Part shown: piece after piece, positions 54,717-64,000 of the stretch
How positions within the stretch are numbered: the stretch's first letter is position 1
Layout: every line of letters starts with the position of its first letter
From: Pararge aegeria
Taxonomy: Eukaryota > Arthropoda > Insecta > Lepidoptera > Nymphalidae
Direction: 5' to 3'
Assembly (NCBI RefSeq): GCF_905163445.1
Contig: NC_053183.1
Coordinates: 18,538,001 to 18,602,000, forward strand
Length of the DNA: 64,000 bases
Made by a program: the position numbers and the translations under genes
Notes under the pieces: model-generated
Database searches by the model: none
Seen by the model: only the letters and a program-made list of their open reading frames with translations
Told to the model about the DNA's origin: nothing

Positions 54717-54945
54717 TATAGTAAAGACAACATCTCCTGAGGATGCTCCGGTTTCGGAGCGAAACGTGCGTAGAGGATACATTGCCGAGGATCTGTTTGG
54801 TGTGGAGTATACGGATTGAAGTAATTATAAATTACACCATGCAGATTCTCCTGCTGTTCGCGGAGTATAGCAAATTAAGCTTAATTTTCATGATACATTA
54901 TGGATTTCCGCAAAGTAGCGCCTGCTTCTATCCAATATTTAATAG
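54717..54945 (+). mobile_element. family P repeat with hammerhead-like core
   Basis: CTGAGGA (54737-54743), GCTCC (54745-54749) pairing with GGAGC (54756-54760), then GAAA (54761-54764), CG TG CG and TA before GAGG. This is the hammerhead order CUGANGA, stem II, GAAA, stem III, NUH, but with one extra U before stem II and a short stem III. Downstream: GATCTGTTTGGTGTGGAGTA and CGGAGTATAGCAAATTAAGC. Penelope-like elements are known to carry hammerhead motifs; membership here is inferred. Confidence 0.5.
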
Positions 54946-55273
54946 GGATATCCCTAAAAGCCCGTTGTCTAAGACATTTTCACATACCATGGCTAAGATG
55001 TAGTGGAATTAAAACAAAGTGACGGTAATCTAAATCCGTTACAAGATGGTACGGTGTGGGAGATTAAAATATTATATTTTAGATTTGCCCTGAGCGAGAA
55101 CTTTAAGATGTCAATACTTGGGGTTATTACTACTTATCATCATTTATTATATATTTATTTATTAACATCCCATTAGCAGCGTGAAAATTAAGCCTAATTT
55201 GCTAAAGCACGAAAATCATTACCATAACTCTTAAATGCCTCATAACTCTGCACTAAACTTTAAATTATTAGAT

Positions 55274-55665
55274 ACTAGCTGTTGCCCGCGACTTCGTCTG
55301 CGTTTGATTTTTTTTTTTGATGTGGCATTAAATTTAGTTCTGAAAAAATTAAAGTATTCAGTATCGCTAAGCCTTAAATGAGGGGTTTGCTGTTGTCTGC
55401 TGAGGAGTTCTGTCCTCTATCTCCAACCACAGTTTGGGCAAAATTAAACACATATTATAACCTCTAAAGTTGAAAAATAATTATTTAAATTGGTTATAAT
55501 TTGTCAGAGTTATCGTGTAAAATCGTCTAACACTTTCATCCCATCTCCCAAAGGAACCGAGCTTAATATCAGTATAAAAAGTACAAAGTATGTGTACAAA
55601 GTTTCATGAGGATCGGTTAAGTAGTTTTTGCGTGAAAGCGTAACAAACAAACTTTCTAGGGGATA
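55274..55665 (+). mobile_element. family C repeat, best copy
   Basis: ACTAGCTGTTGCCCGCGACT, TCGTCTGCGTTTGATT, CAGTATCGCTAAGCCTTAAA, GCTGAGGAGTTCTGTCCTCT, AAAGGAACCGAGCTTAA, TTTCATGAGGATCGGTTAAG, GCGTGAAAGCGTAACAAACA. It is the uninterrupted counterpart of 30880-31568. It ends in four GGGATA units (55662-55690). Confidence 0.7.
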
Positions 55666-55690
55666 GGGATAGGGATAGGGATAGCGATAA

Positions 55691-56399
55691 TGCTAGATGA
55701 TATTATATGATATGGCCGACATTAATATATTTCTGTGGTAAATGAGTGACACAGGATTAAAATATATAGAACTCTCACTCAGCCATTATTGCACGCAGTA
55801 CACACACATCTCACTTTACACCCGTGGAATGTTGCTAGCTCAAACACTTTTTCCCATTTTCCTATTTTATGGTTAACGTTTAGAACATTAGAGGTAAAAT
55901 AATTACGGTCAACTGCTAAATAGTTTGTAGTGTCTAACCAGCTGTTCGAGAAATACTTCTAAAGTAGTTTTTGTTGCTTTAATAGTAGGTCTAGTAAACG
56001 GTTCCTGTACGTTTTTAATTTTGTTGTGGGTGCATACGAAAAACTTTGCATATGTCACCTCCCTTTCGAGGCATATGGCAGCCTCGCACGCTTTGCGTGA
56101 ATCCAATACATAACTATTACTTTAATGCGGCTTTATCTGGATTAGAAATTAATAGTTACTAGTAATATGCAAATTGGTACAAAAAAGGCTAAATTGAAAA
56201 CGTGGTTAAGTTCTATAAATTTAATTACCTGTCCGGAATTACTCGTACTTACGATATTATTAAGGGAGCATTCCACGTTAAAGCGCTCAGCATGGGGCTC
56301 TTAAGACTCTGAGTGCTGCTAAATTAGATTTAAATAATTTAAACAATTAACAATCAGTGTGTGTAGTCTTTTGTAATTAAAAAAATATATTTTTGACAA
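55691..56399. other. anonymous stretch
   Basis: Nothing recognised. Confidence 0.5.
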
Positions 56400-56525
56400 T
56401 ATCAGCAGTGGAATCTGCCTTCCTAACCACTACAAACAGACTGACTTTTGAGACTGACGTTTCAAAAGTGCTTATAAACTAGGTCTGGCTGGGCCTAAAA
56501 TGAATTTTGAATTTGAATTTGAATA
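56400..56525 (+). mobile_element. LINE B 3' end
   Basis: GGAATCTGCCTTCCTAACCA, GACGTTTCAAAAGTGCTTAT and tail ATTTTGAATTTGAATTTGAA. Confidence 0.7.
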
Positions 56526-56689
56526 TTTCTGACTAAATGGCTATGAGCTTTATTCAGTAAAATTTTCTCGATTGAAAAAATTATAAAGTTATCTTTAACG
56601 ACAATTTAAAGTACGTTTTTCTTAGTTATTTAGGCCAGTTACCACACTATCTACAATGACGTGGTGCCAAGTTATTAACAATATGCCCT

Positions 56690-56830
56690 AACTGACTGAT
56701 AGTACAAAAATAATTACCTAAATTGGTTATAATTTGACGGAGTTATGTTTTTATATCGTCAAAAAACTTTCATCCCTACTCCCAAAAAACTGAGCTTAAT
56801 ATTTCGCGAAGCCAAGTATCCTCGTTCTAT
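56690..56830 (+). mobile_element. family C internal fragment
   Basis: AAATAATTACCTAAATTGGT, TATAATTTGACGGAGTTAT, CTTTCATCCCTACTCCCAAA and CTGAGCTTAATATT parallel 55480-55575. Confidence 0.6.
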
Positions 56831-57108
56831 GAACTCAAATCGTGTAGTGTCATTTGAATTGAAAAAAATGAAATAATGACAGTTTTGGGTTCAGTATCGG
56901 TTATTGAGTACCCTCCAAAAAATTATTTTAATTAACTTAAATGTTCAGAATTAGACCTGTTACAGTTTCATTATAAGTACCTACTAGATTACATATTATT
57001 CAGTTTCCACGGTAACTAAAACAAGCGTCGAATCGATTCTCACCAACTTTATCTTATACATTCGTATTTGTTTCATTGCGTTTAGAATAACTACTTTTTT
57101 AAATATTT

Positions 57109-57400
57109 GATAGAAGCAGGCGTTACTTTGCGGAATTCCATGATATATTATGATGAATATTAAGCTTAATTTGCTATAGGTACTCCGCAAAAAGCAGGAA
57201 AATCTGTATGGTGTAGTTATAATTTCTTCAATCCTTATACTCCACACCAAACAGATCTTCGGCAATGTACCCTCTACGCACCAGCTCTATGCTCCGGTTT
57301 CGGAGCGAAACGTGCGTAGAGGGGAACATTGCCGAAGATCTGTTTGGTGCTCTCCTGCTTTTCGCTGAGTATAGCAAATTAAGCTTAATTTTCATAATAA
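57109..57400. mobile_element. family P, head-to-head inverted pair
   Basis: 57109-57280 is P on the minus strand (GAATATTAAGCTTAATTTGC, CTCCACACCAAACAGATCTT, GTACCCTCTACGCAC). It turns at CAGCTCTATG and 57291-57400 is P on the plus strand (CTCCGGTTTCGGAGCGAAAC, GAAGATCTGTTTGGTG, GAGTATAGCAAATTAAGCTT). Only the right half has stem II and GAAA; the CTGAGGA part is lost at the turn. Confidence 0.75.
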
Positions 57401-57754
57401 CAACGTTTCTAAAGAAGATTCAAAAAGTTTTGCATCGAACATCATTTACGCGGCATAACTATCGCAGGCATCTCTGCAGTATTTGTTGCTGTTTAACAAT
57501 CAATATACATCGCAAACAGTGATCGCTAGACGCTTAGCCGCATTTAATTTGTACATGTGCTAGCATTAGCAGCGCAGATAATAGTACTACGAATTAGTTC
57601 GGTTCGAACATTGAACTAACCCGCTAATCTCATATAGTGTACGCGAAATGTGGTCTTTAGTTGGAGATAATCGGACTGTGTGTGCTACACTCGCTAATCA
57701 CTTGCATGTTAAACGCGAATAGACTTCAAATATGTAAAACGTAAACAGTTGATG

Positions 57755-57910
57755 TTGAAAAAGAGAAACTGCTGAGTTACTTGCTTGGCTTCTTCTTGGT
57801 AGAATCTGCCTTCCGAACCGTTGGTAGAGTCACTACAAACAGACAGAATTGAATTTTCAAACGTGCTTATTTTAGGTCTACTTGAAATAAATGAATTTCA
57901 ATTTTTTTTT
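57755..57910 (+). mobile_element. LINE B 3' end
   Basis: AAAGAGAAACTGCTGAGTTA, GGTAGAATCTGCCTTCCGAA, TACTTGAAATAAATGAATTT. Tail replaced by a T-run. Confidence 0.7.
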
Positions 57911-57920
57911 TTAATTAGTC

Positions 57921-58145
57921 GTCATCATCAAACCATTACTGGCCCAATACAGGGCCCGGATCTCCTTTCGAAATACGAAGGGTTTAGGCAGTCGCCACCA
58001 AGCTGTCCAAGAGTGTATTGGTTGACTTCACTCACCATTGAGAACATTACGGAGAACTCTCAGGCATGCAGGTTTCCTCACGATGTTTTCCTTCACCGAT
58101 TAAAGCAAGTAATATTTAAATTGCTTTATACATAGGTACATAAAC
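57921..58145 (-). mobile_element. SINE S4, headless
   Basis: GTCATCATCAAACCATTACT, GAACTCTCAGGCATGCAGG, TTTCCTCACGATGTTTTCC, AGCAAGTAATATTTAAATTG. Confidence 0.75.
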
Positions 58146-58832
58146 TTAGTCATATTATTTTAGAATCTACATACTAAAAGCTATATGTCTCATAATAATA
58201 ATCTAAATCATATCACATTTTATATAATTGAAAAAAATGTACGTTCACAAGTATCATAGAGATATTTGTATTATATCAAGCTTCAGTATTAAAACTTGCA
58301 GAAAAGCGGGCGAAAACGCGAGTAAAGCAACATTATTTTTAATAAAAACCAGGTCCTCATTAGCCTGAAACTTTGGAGTTGCCAACAAAAAAAAGGCTTA
58401 AGGAAAAATCCAAGTTACGAACATGTACGGGAATTTTTGTTTTAAAACTTGCATTAAACAAAAATTACCGCGAGGTGCTTTGCTGACGAGAAACCGCAAA
58501 GTTTCAGTGAATCCAATTAAGATATAACGATTCCGTAAAATCTTAATTAATCCTCAACGTGCCATTCAGCGTCGACGCTAACTGACTCATTAACGGCACG
58601 TTAATTTTGCTTTTGGTTATTCATTATAAATTAATTATAATCCATCTCACACTTAAGTTGATTTTATTCCCATGTTACCTGAATATCGTTGATTTGAAGA
58701 TTGCATGAAAGCAGTGCACTCTTTTAATAACTTACAAGACAAAGTAATGAATGTAGTGTACGAGTAAAATATTGAGTTTTATTGAAAGTATGGAGAGTAA
58801 CATAGGCATTATTATTCTAGGTAATTATTATG
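58146..58832. other. anonymous stretch
   Basis: Nothing recognised. ACGTGCCATTCAGCGTCGAC at 58558 and AACGAGCCATTCAGAGCCGA at 59325 are an unexplained similar pair. Confidence 0.45.
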
Positions 58833-59042
58833 AAAATGAAGCTTAATTTGCTATACTCCGCGAACAGCAGGAGAATCTGTATGGTGTTATTTATAATTAC
58901 TTCAATCCGTATACTCCACACCAAACAGATCCTCGGCAAAATCTCCACTTTGCAGATTCTCCTGCTGTTCGCGGAGTATAGCAAATTAAGCTTAATTTTT
59001 ATAATATATTATGGATTTCCGCAAAGTAATCCAATATTTTTG
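58833..59042. mobile_element. family P, second inverted pair
   Basis: 58833-58938 is P on the minus strand (AAGCTTAATTTGCTATACTC, ATACTCCACACCAAACAGAT). After AAATCTCCACTT it turns into the plus strand (GCAGATTCTCCTGCTGTTCG, GAGTATAGCAAATTAAGC, ATTATGGATTTCCGCAAAGT). The hammerhead-like part is absent. Confidence 0.75.
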
Positions 59043-59799
59043 GTAAAGAAACGGTTCCCACGGGATTTATAAGAAACCGCTATAAACGCGGACGAAGGAT
59101 TTGTGCAACGTTTTCCTTTCTTAACGATCGATTTCGTTCATTTTTAAGTATTTTTGATTTCCAATTTAGGATTTTGATGGAGTTTTCCGTCTTAATAATT
59201 AAATTGTATCTGACACGTAAGAACAACGCGTAAAAAGGTTATCTCAATCAAATAAAATCAGTCTTATTGACTGAGGCATATAGTAAGCATATAGCGTGAA
59301 AACGTGAAGTGTTAATTAATACTCAACGAGCCATTCAGAGCCGACGCTAGCTGGTTCATTAATTATGACGATTTCCTATAACTAGCTGTTGCCCGCAACT
59401 TTGTCCGTGTTGTTTTTTAGATAAGAAGTATTCTTCTTTATTAACTTTTATTACTTTCCCCAAGGGATGTCTGGAAGTGATTGCTTTAGAAATAATACCG
59501 TCTTTGCATACCAATAATTGTTTAAATTTATTAAGCTGCCTTTTGGGTTGTTTCTTTTTTAATAAAGTGTTTATCCATCTATTTATTCTATGTACGTCTT
59601 CCGGATGCAAGGTAACCAGTCGCAGGTCACAAATCCTATTTTTATAATTAAAGGAAAGGAAATTTCCTAACCTAATCTAACTGGGAACTAACCTAAACTG
59701 GGATGTTTTGGAGTGACGCAATGTGTGAAGACACATTAATATGACACAAGTTTTTTTAACAAATTCATGTTTTTTTTAATGTTAAGGTTTCGTTTTTAA
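59043..59799. other. anonymous; C end and an unrecognised frame
   Basis: 59385-59415 (ACTAGCTGTTGCCCGCAACT) is a family C start. The minus frame 59610-59359 (83 codons, RINRWINTLLKKKQPKRQLN) runs into that C sequence, so its C-terminus is repeat-derived; the rest is lysine-rich and unknown. Confidence 0.35.
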
Positions 59800-60045
59800 C
59801 AAGCGATTGGCGCAGTGTGCAGTGACCTTGCTTTCTGAGTCAAAGCCTGTGGTTTAGATTCCCACAACTAGATAATGTTTGTGTTATGGACATGATTGGT
59901 TTTTAGTGTCTGGGTGTTTATCTGTATATTATCATAAGTCTTTATGAATATTATTCATAAAAATACCAATATATATATAACACAAGCTGCGCTTACTTTG
60001 GCGCTAGATGGCGAAGGATGTATGTATTGTATACTTACATTTAAT
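59800..60045 (+). mobile_element. SINE S1, diverged
   Basis: AAGCGATTGGCGCAGTGTGC, GTGGTTTAGATTCCCAC (box B mutated), GTCTGGGTGTTTATCTG, TTACTTTGGCGCTAGATGG. Confidence 0.75.
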
Positions 60046-60331
60046 TTATTTTCATAAAAAAGAATAGTGAATGTACTGAGAAATGTTAATTTCAAACTTG
60101 CCAGCCTTTAATAATCCCTCTCAAACACACTTAAGCTGATTGTATTTCAATTTTACCTGAATATCATTGATTAGGACAAAGTCCTGTGTGGTGACGGCAA
60201 ACCAGAATCCGGTTGTCACCCTCCCGTCGTCTAACCCGTCTACTCAGTCTGGGTTCTAGTTTAATAGTGGACTGCATAGGCTATGCATTACTGACAATAT
60301 TGCATTGAAGCAGCAATATTGTAAAATACTG

Positions 60332-60535
60332 ACGTTGAAAAAGAGCTATAACTGAGTTCCTGGCTGGCTCCTCTCAGCAGAATCTGGCTTTTGAACCGAA
60401 GTAGTGACGCAACAGACATCCTTGCGTATTTTTTAATTTCACTTTGAAAAAGCTATAGCCTGTTAGTGAGTATGGGAGTTAAATGTAACCCATACATATC
60501 CTAATCGGTTTCTACGCGACATCGTACTCCTAAAA
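60332..60535. mobile_element. LINE B scrap (+) and S2 scrap (-)
   Basis: 60332-60430: GTTGAAAAAGAGCTATAACT and GCTCCTCTCAGCAGAATCTG (B 3' UTR). 60478-60535: ATCCTAATCGGTTTCTACGC then GACATCG (S2 body, minus). Confidence 0.5.
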
Positions 60536-60744
60536 TAGCGACTGAATTTTACAATGAAGCTGACAGTATGTTTTAATTCTATTGTATCCTGTTAGGAAAA
60601 ACTGCATTTATCGGTTGATGATATACTCGTAAGTTTTCATGAAGAAGAGTTAATTTTAATATGGAATAAGCGTCGTATTTAACCTCTATATGTTAAAAGT
60701 GCGTAAATAGGAATTGTGCTTGTTATCTAGTCACCCGCAGCGAG

Positions 60745-60900
60745 TGGCCCAGCGGGCACGCGACAAGTGGCAGCGATTTGCTCGTTTGTGTCGACACACG
60801 CCATTATTCAGATTGCGCTCTGCTCTAGAGTTGTCCAACTATGCCCGGCTTTGTTCAGGCAACGATTAGCGTCAGATATTTTGGCTCATTTCTAATACCG
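60745..60900 (+). repeat. repeat F, copy 1
   Basis: Shares ACACGCCATTATTCAGATTG, GCCCGGCTTTGTTCAGGCAA and the order of blocks with 62430-62590. Class unknown. Confidence 0.55.
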
Positions 60901-60994
60901 AGACTCAACATTTTAGAGCATTAAGTAGTAGCATTTTTGCGCACTTTAATAAGGTATTATCTAAAAGTGGATGCAGAAGAAATAACTATATATT

Positions 60995-61212
60995 TGACAG
61001 CCGGTTGGCGCAGTGAGCAGCGACCTTGATTTCTGCGTCCAAGGCCGTGGGTTCGATTCCCACACCTGGAAAAATGTTCGATGAACATGAATGTTTTTCA
61101 GTGTCTGGGTGTTTATCTGTATACTATTCATTAGTTATCTTAGTACACATAACACAAGCTACGCTTACTTTGAGGCTAGATGGCGATGTGTGTATTGTCG
61201 TAGTATGTTTAT
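60995..61212 (+). mobile_element. SINE S1
   Basis: GACAGCCGGTTGGCGCAGTG, GTGGGTTCGATTCCCACACC, GTCTGGGTGTTTATCTG and TATTGTCGTAGTATGTTTAT. A short internal deletion removes AAGTATTTATGTATATT. Confidence 0.85.
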
Positions 61213-61934
61213 TATTATTATTATAATTATATCGTGCTTACTTAGTAAAAGTAAGTTAGCAAGCATCTATACTCTACAGATGGTAAGTTTCAAATGTGGA
61301 TCCCGCGTTGTCTATCTATCTATTATATCGTTTTGTAGGTGCGTTTACGCTTGGGCAGGTGCAGGAAAACGAAATATTAGCGTTAAAAGAATTTGCGTTT
61401 ATTCCTTCTTCCAAATTGTAATAATGAGTTGCAGAATTCAATTCTAACGTTCTTTAAATTTTTTCTATAATGACACTGACGTCTAACTGACATTAAAAAA
61501 CACAGACAAGTCAAATTCACTGCGCCGTCACTATGTGAATGCGTTCCATGAATGTTCACAAGGCAGAGTTAATCTACGACATAGGAATATGTCCATACGC
61601 TTGCACGGCGGATGTTCGTACGTTTGGACCATCGATTGTACGTAAATTTCCACGGTAATATTTCATCACCTAAGGACGGGCGTTCTGTGCCAAGATTACT
61701 CCTTTAATCTTCATCATAAGTCCGCGCGGGCCTCAGGACAAGATCCAGAAGAATGAAGGCAGGACTTAGCACTGAGTTGCTAAACAGACAACACCAAAGG
61801 AGGAGGAAGTGCCAGAAGGCCCGCTGGTCGACCAGAAATGAATACCACTGCATATAGACATATATGATTTTTTATTTCTATTTGTTATTGATGTTATACT
61901 TCGTTCAACGCGTTAGGGAAAAAAGATGAGAGTA
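61213..61934. other. anonymous stretch
   Basis: 61730-61850 is more G/A-rich (AGGAGGAGGAAGTGCCAGAA) but I cannot assign it. Confidence 0.45.
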
Positions 61935-61980
61935 AATTTTTACGATGCGCGCGCACGCCGTCACAAATAAAAAAATTATG
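61935..61980 (-). repeat. repeat G, inverted copy
   Basis: TTTTTACGATGCGCGCGCAC then GCCGTCACAAA, the reverse complement of the block at 53025. Confidence 0.5.
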
Positions 61981-62429
61981 TAGGAATTGGAAATCTTTTT
62001 TTAACTAGATAATGGGTTATAATAAAACTTTCAATGTATTAAATACTTTTTTCTATTGCTCGTGTCGTTTTTTCTATGAACGTAAAATAAGGCGAAAGAT
62101 AAAAATAGATCCAAGATTTTCTTGTTAAAATTTATGAAGATTTGCATTTTTAAGAAATGAATTCAGAAGAATAAGGAACAGTTTCTAAACTATCCCAACC
62201 TTGAAGGGCGAATTAATTAGTGATAATACGATTGAAAATTCAGATTTTGTAGTATTTAAGTGGCAGGCCCCGATGATTATCTTGACGTTATTTTTGCCAT
62301 TTTGAAATATATATCTAAAAACTCGAGTTTCATGTTAGTTACAAGTTAAATGAAAACATGTTCGTATCGACGTAACCTAACTGTAAAATACATACAATGT
62401 ACATGCCCCAAAATTCATACATGATCATT
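61981..62429. other. anonymous stretch
   Basis: Nothing recognised. Confidence 0.5.
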
Positions 62430-62590
62430 CACGGTAAGCGGCGGTCTACGGACAAATTGCACTAATTTGGTCGGTCGGGTCGACTCACGCCATTATTTAG
62501 ATTGCGCCCGGCTTTAGCGTTTGTCAAACTATTTCCGCTATTGTTCTGACAACAAGTAGCACCTGAAATTTCGAGTTATAGCTCAAGCAA
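62430..62590 (+). repeat. repeat F, copy 2
   Basis: TCACGCCATTATTTAGATTG, CGCCCGGCTTTAGCG, TATTGTTCTGACAACAAG; same order as 60745-60900. Confidence 0.55.
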
Positions 62591-62833
62591 AACACTGCGA
62601 TATGCGACACGATATTTTGACAGATAGACACTTATTTACTTTATTTACTGAATTTTGCATATGTCATTTATTCAGCTGGCTGTACGCTTGTTTAAAATAT
62701 TTCCACCATCCTTAACACAAACGGAGGTTTAAATATCCGCTCAACCTTAGTAGGTCGAAAGTTTGCGCGTCCTTTTTTACCATTTTCTGAAAAAAGGCTA
62801 ATCCGTATTTATTACATTTTGATTTTGATACAT

Positions 62834-62895
62834 GGCATTGTAGGTATAAATGGCGTATTTTATACCTACAATGCCGTTTATGTATTCATAAACGG
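62834..62895. repeat. two adjacent perfect hairpins
   Basis: GGCATTGTAGGTATAAA (62834-62850) pairs with 62859-62875; immediately after, CCGTTTATG pairs with CATAAACGG around TATT (62874-62895). Confidence 0.8.
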
Positions 62896-64000
62896 TATTT
62901 TTCTATATCTTACTATGTTATAGTCTATTAAAAATAATTTCAGTGTCACACTGTTTTTCCGCGATAAGTTTATCGAATATATATATATATATATATAATG
63001 TATAGCGAACCCACTTAAACGTTTTTAACTTTTTTAAAGAAAAATTTTTATTTCATTGTCTCAGATTTTTTCAGCTGTGTGTTGCATGTCGCGTGACGTT
63101 CGGCGTGATCAACTGACCGTGTAAAGACTATCACTCATTGGGCCAGTGCTCTATAAAATATTGGTTACATTTATGATGAAGATGGAATTGATAATAGAAT
63201 GATTGAATATAATGGGAAAATGGATCAAAATTACTCAACGATTAAAAAATATCGTTTCCAGTTTTTTGATATGTGTAAAATCTCGATCAAGTATTATGTA
63301 TGTCGCACTCTAAGACACTGAGTTAAATAATAATATTAGTCTACTTTTATAATTTCCCATTATCATTCCCAATTTTCAAGTATAAAATTAAGATTGATAT
63401 AAAATTGAATTGATATAAGATTGATTAAATGTGATAAAAAGTTACTATTACCGTGGTTTCATAAAACACACCAACTCAAGAGATAGGTTAGTTTGTACTA
63501 ACCTAAATTTATATTTGCAGTGTTTTGAATTTTTCCTCACCAACCGATAGTAGCTAATAATTGAACGAAATACAAAAAAAAAACCACAGCAACTGTATAA
63601 AATCCTTTATTTTTCAAGTTAAATCCATTAAACTTTGATATTAGGTTGTCGATTAAAAATAAAGAAAAAAGTGTTTCACATGTTTTATCCAAAATTCCAA
63701 GGCCAAAGGCATCAAATAGGGGATGAAAATTTATATGAAAGTTTCTGATTTATTAAGTAATTTACGTTCATATTTTTCTATTAGCAGCGAGACATTTTTT
63801 TAAACCTTTGTAATTAAAATTTACCAAATCAAAATTGAACTTAGCGTGAGCGAAGCCGCGGGCAAAAGCTAGTTTATTATAAAAATACTAGATTGTTGTT
63901 TTGTTAGAACCTACACAGTACAAAAGTATTAAGTTTAGGTTCGTACGAGTACATTCATTAGATATTTAATAAAAGCAGGCGTTAGTTTCGTACATTTAAA
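62896..64000. other. anonymous; small C and P ends
   Basis: AT-rich with (AT)n at 62977-62996. GAAGCCGCGGGCAAAAGCTA (63852) is a family C end on the minus strand. AAAAGCAGGCGTTAGTTTCG (63971) resembles the outer edge of family P seen at 57113. No gene seen. Confidence 0.45.

Noticed and set aside
55662..55690. telomere-like repeat
   Set aside because: The unit is GGGATA, only about four copies, not the insect TTAGG; it is a tail microsatellite of family C.

Overview
This window looks like intergenic, transposon-dense nuclear DNA from a lepidopteran insect, probably a butterfly. It is AT-rich, I recognise no host protein-coding gene, and it is filled with tRNA-derived SINEs, truncated non-LTR retrotransposon ends and short inverted-repeat elements of the kind seen in butterfly and moth genomes. 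Family names used here (S1-S4, A, B, C, E, F, G, P) are mine, built by comparing copies inside the window.

The only intact protein-coding unit is a two-ORF non-LTR retrotransposon at about 13772-18890 (+). ORF1 (250 aa) has a coiled coil and an RRM-like region. ORF2 (984 aa) has an APE-type endonuclease and a reverse transcriptase with YADD, and all motifs I can check are present. It belongs to the CR1/L2-like branch of the Jockey superfamily. A 5'-truncated relative lies at 21021-21232 (-).

The rest is layered repeats. SINE S1 (box A-like TGGCGCAGTGGGCAGCG, tail TTTATTTATTTA) has nearly twenty copies. S2 and S4 are further tRNA-headed families, and S3 is a tRNA-headed inverted repeat. LINE families A (tails (TTTGACT)n or (GAATTT)n), B ((GAATTT)n tail) and RTE-like (ATTTC or ATG repeats) are mostly 3' ends on the minus strand. 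Family C is the repeat beginning CTAGCTGTTGCCCGCG. Family P has a hammerhead-like motif and recurrent head-to-head copies.

Layout: 1-13.7 kb holds repeats with two nested insertions and a 0.5-kb-arm inverted duplication; 13.8-18.9 kb the intact LINE; 19-31.6 kb LINE and SINE fragments; 31.7-39.3 kb a young tandem segmental duplication of about 99% identity with later structural changes; 39.3-64 kb sparse repeats with long anonymous AT-rich stretches.

The most informative signals are a 3'-UTR stem-loop shared by five LINE ends with compensatory base changes, datable nested insertions with target-site duplications, the tandem duplication with one SINE that looks converted by an inverted neighbour, and several long perfect hairpins. 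I found no CRISPR array, rRNA gene or functional tRNA gene. All identities were counted by eye.
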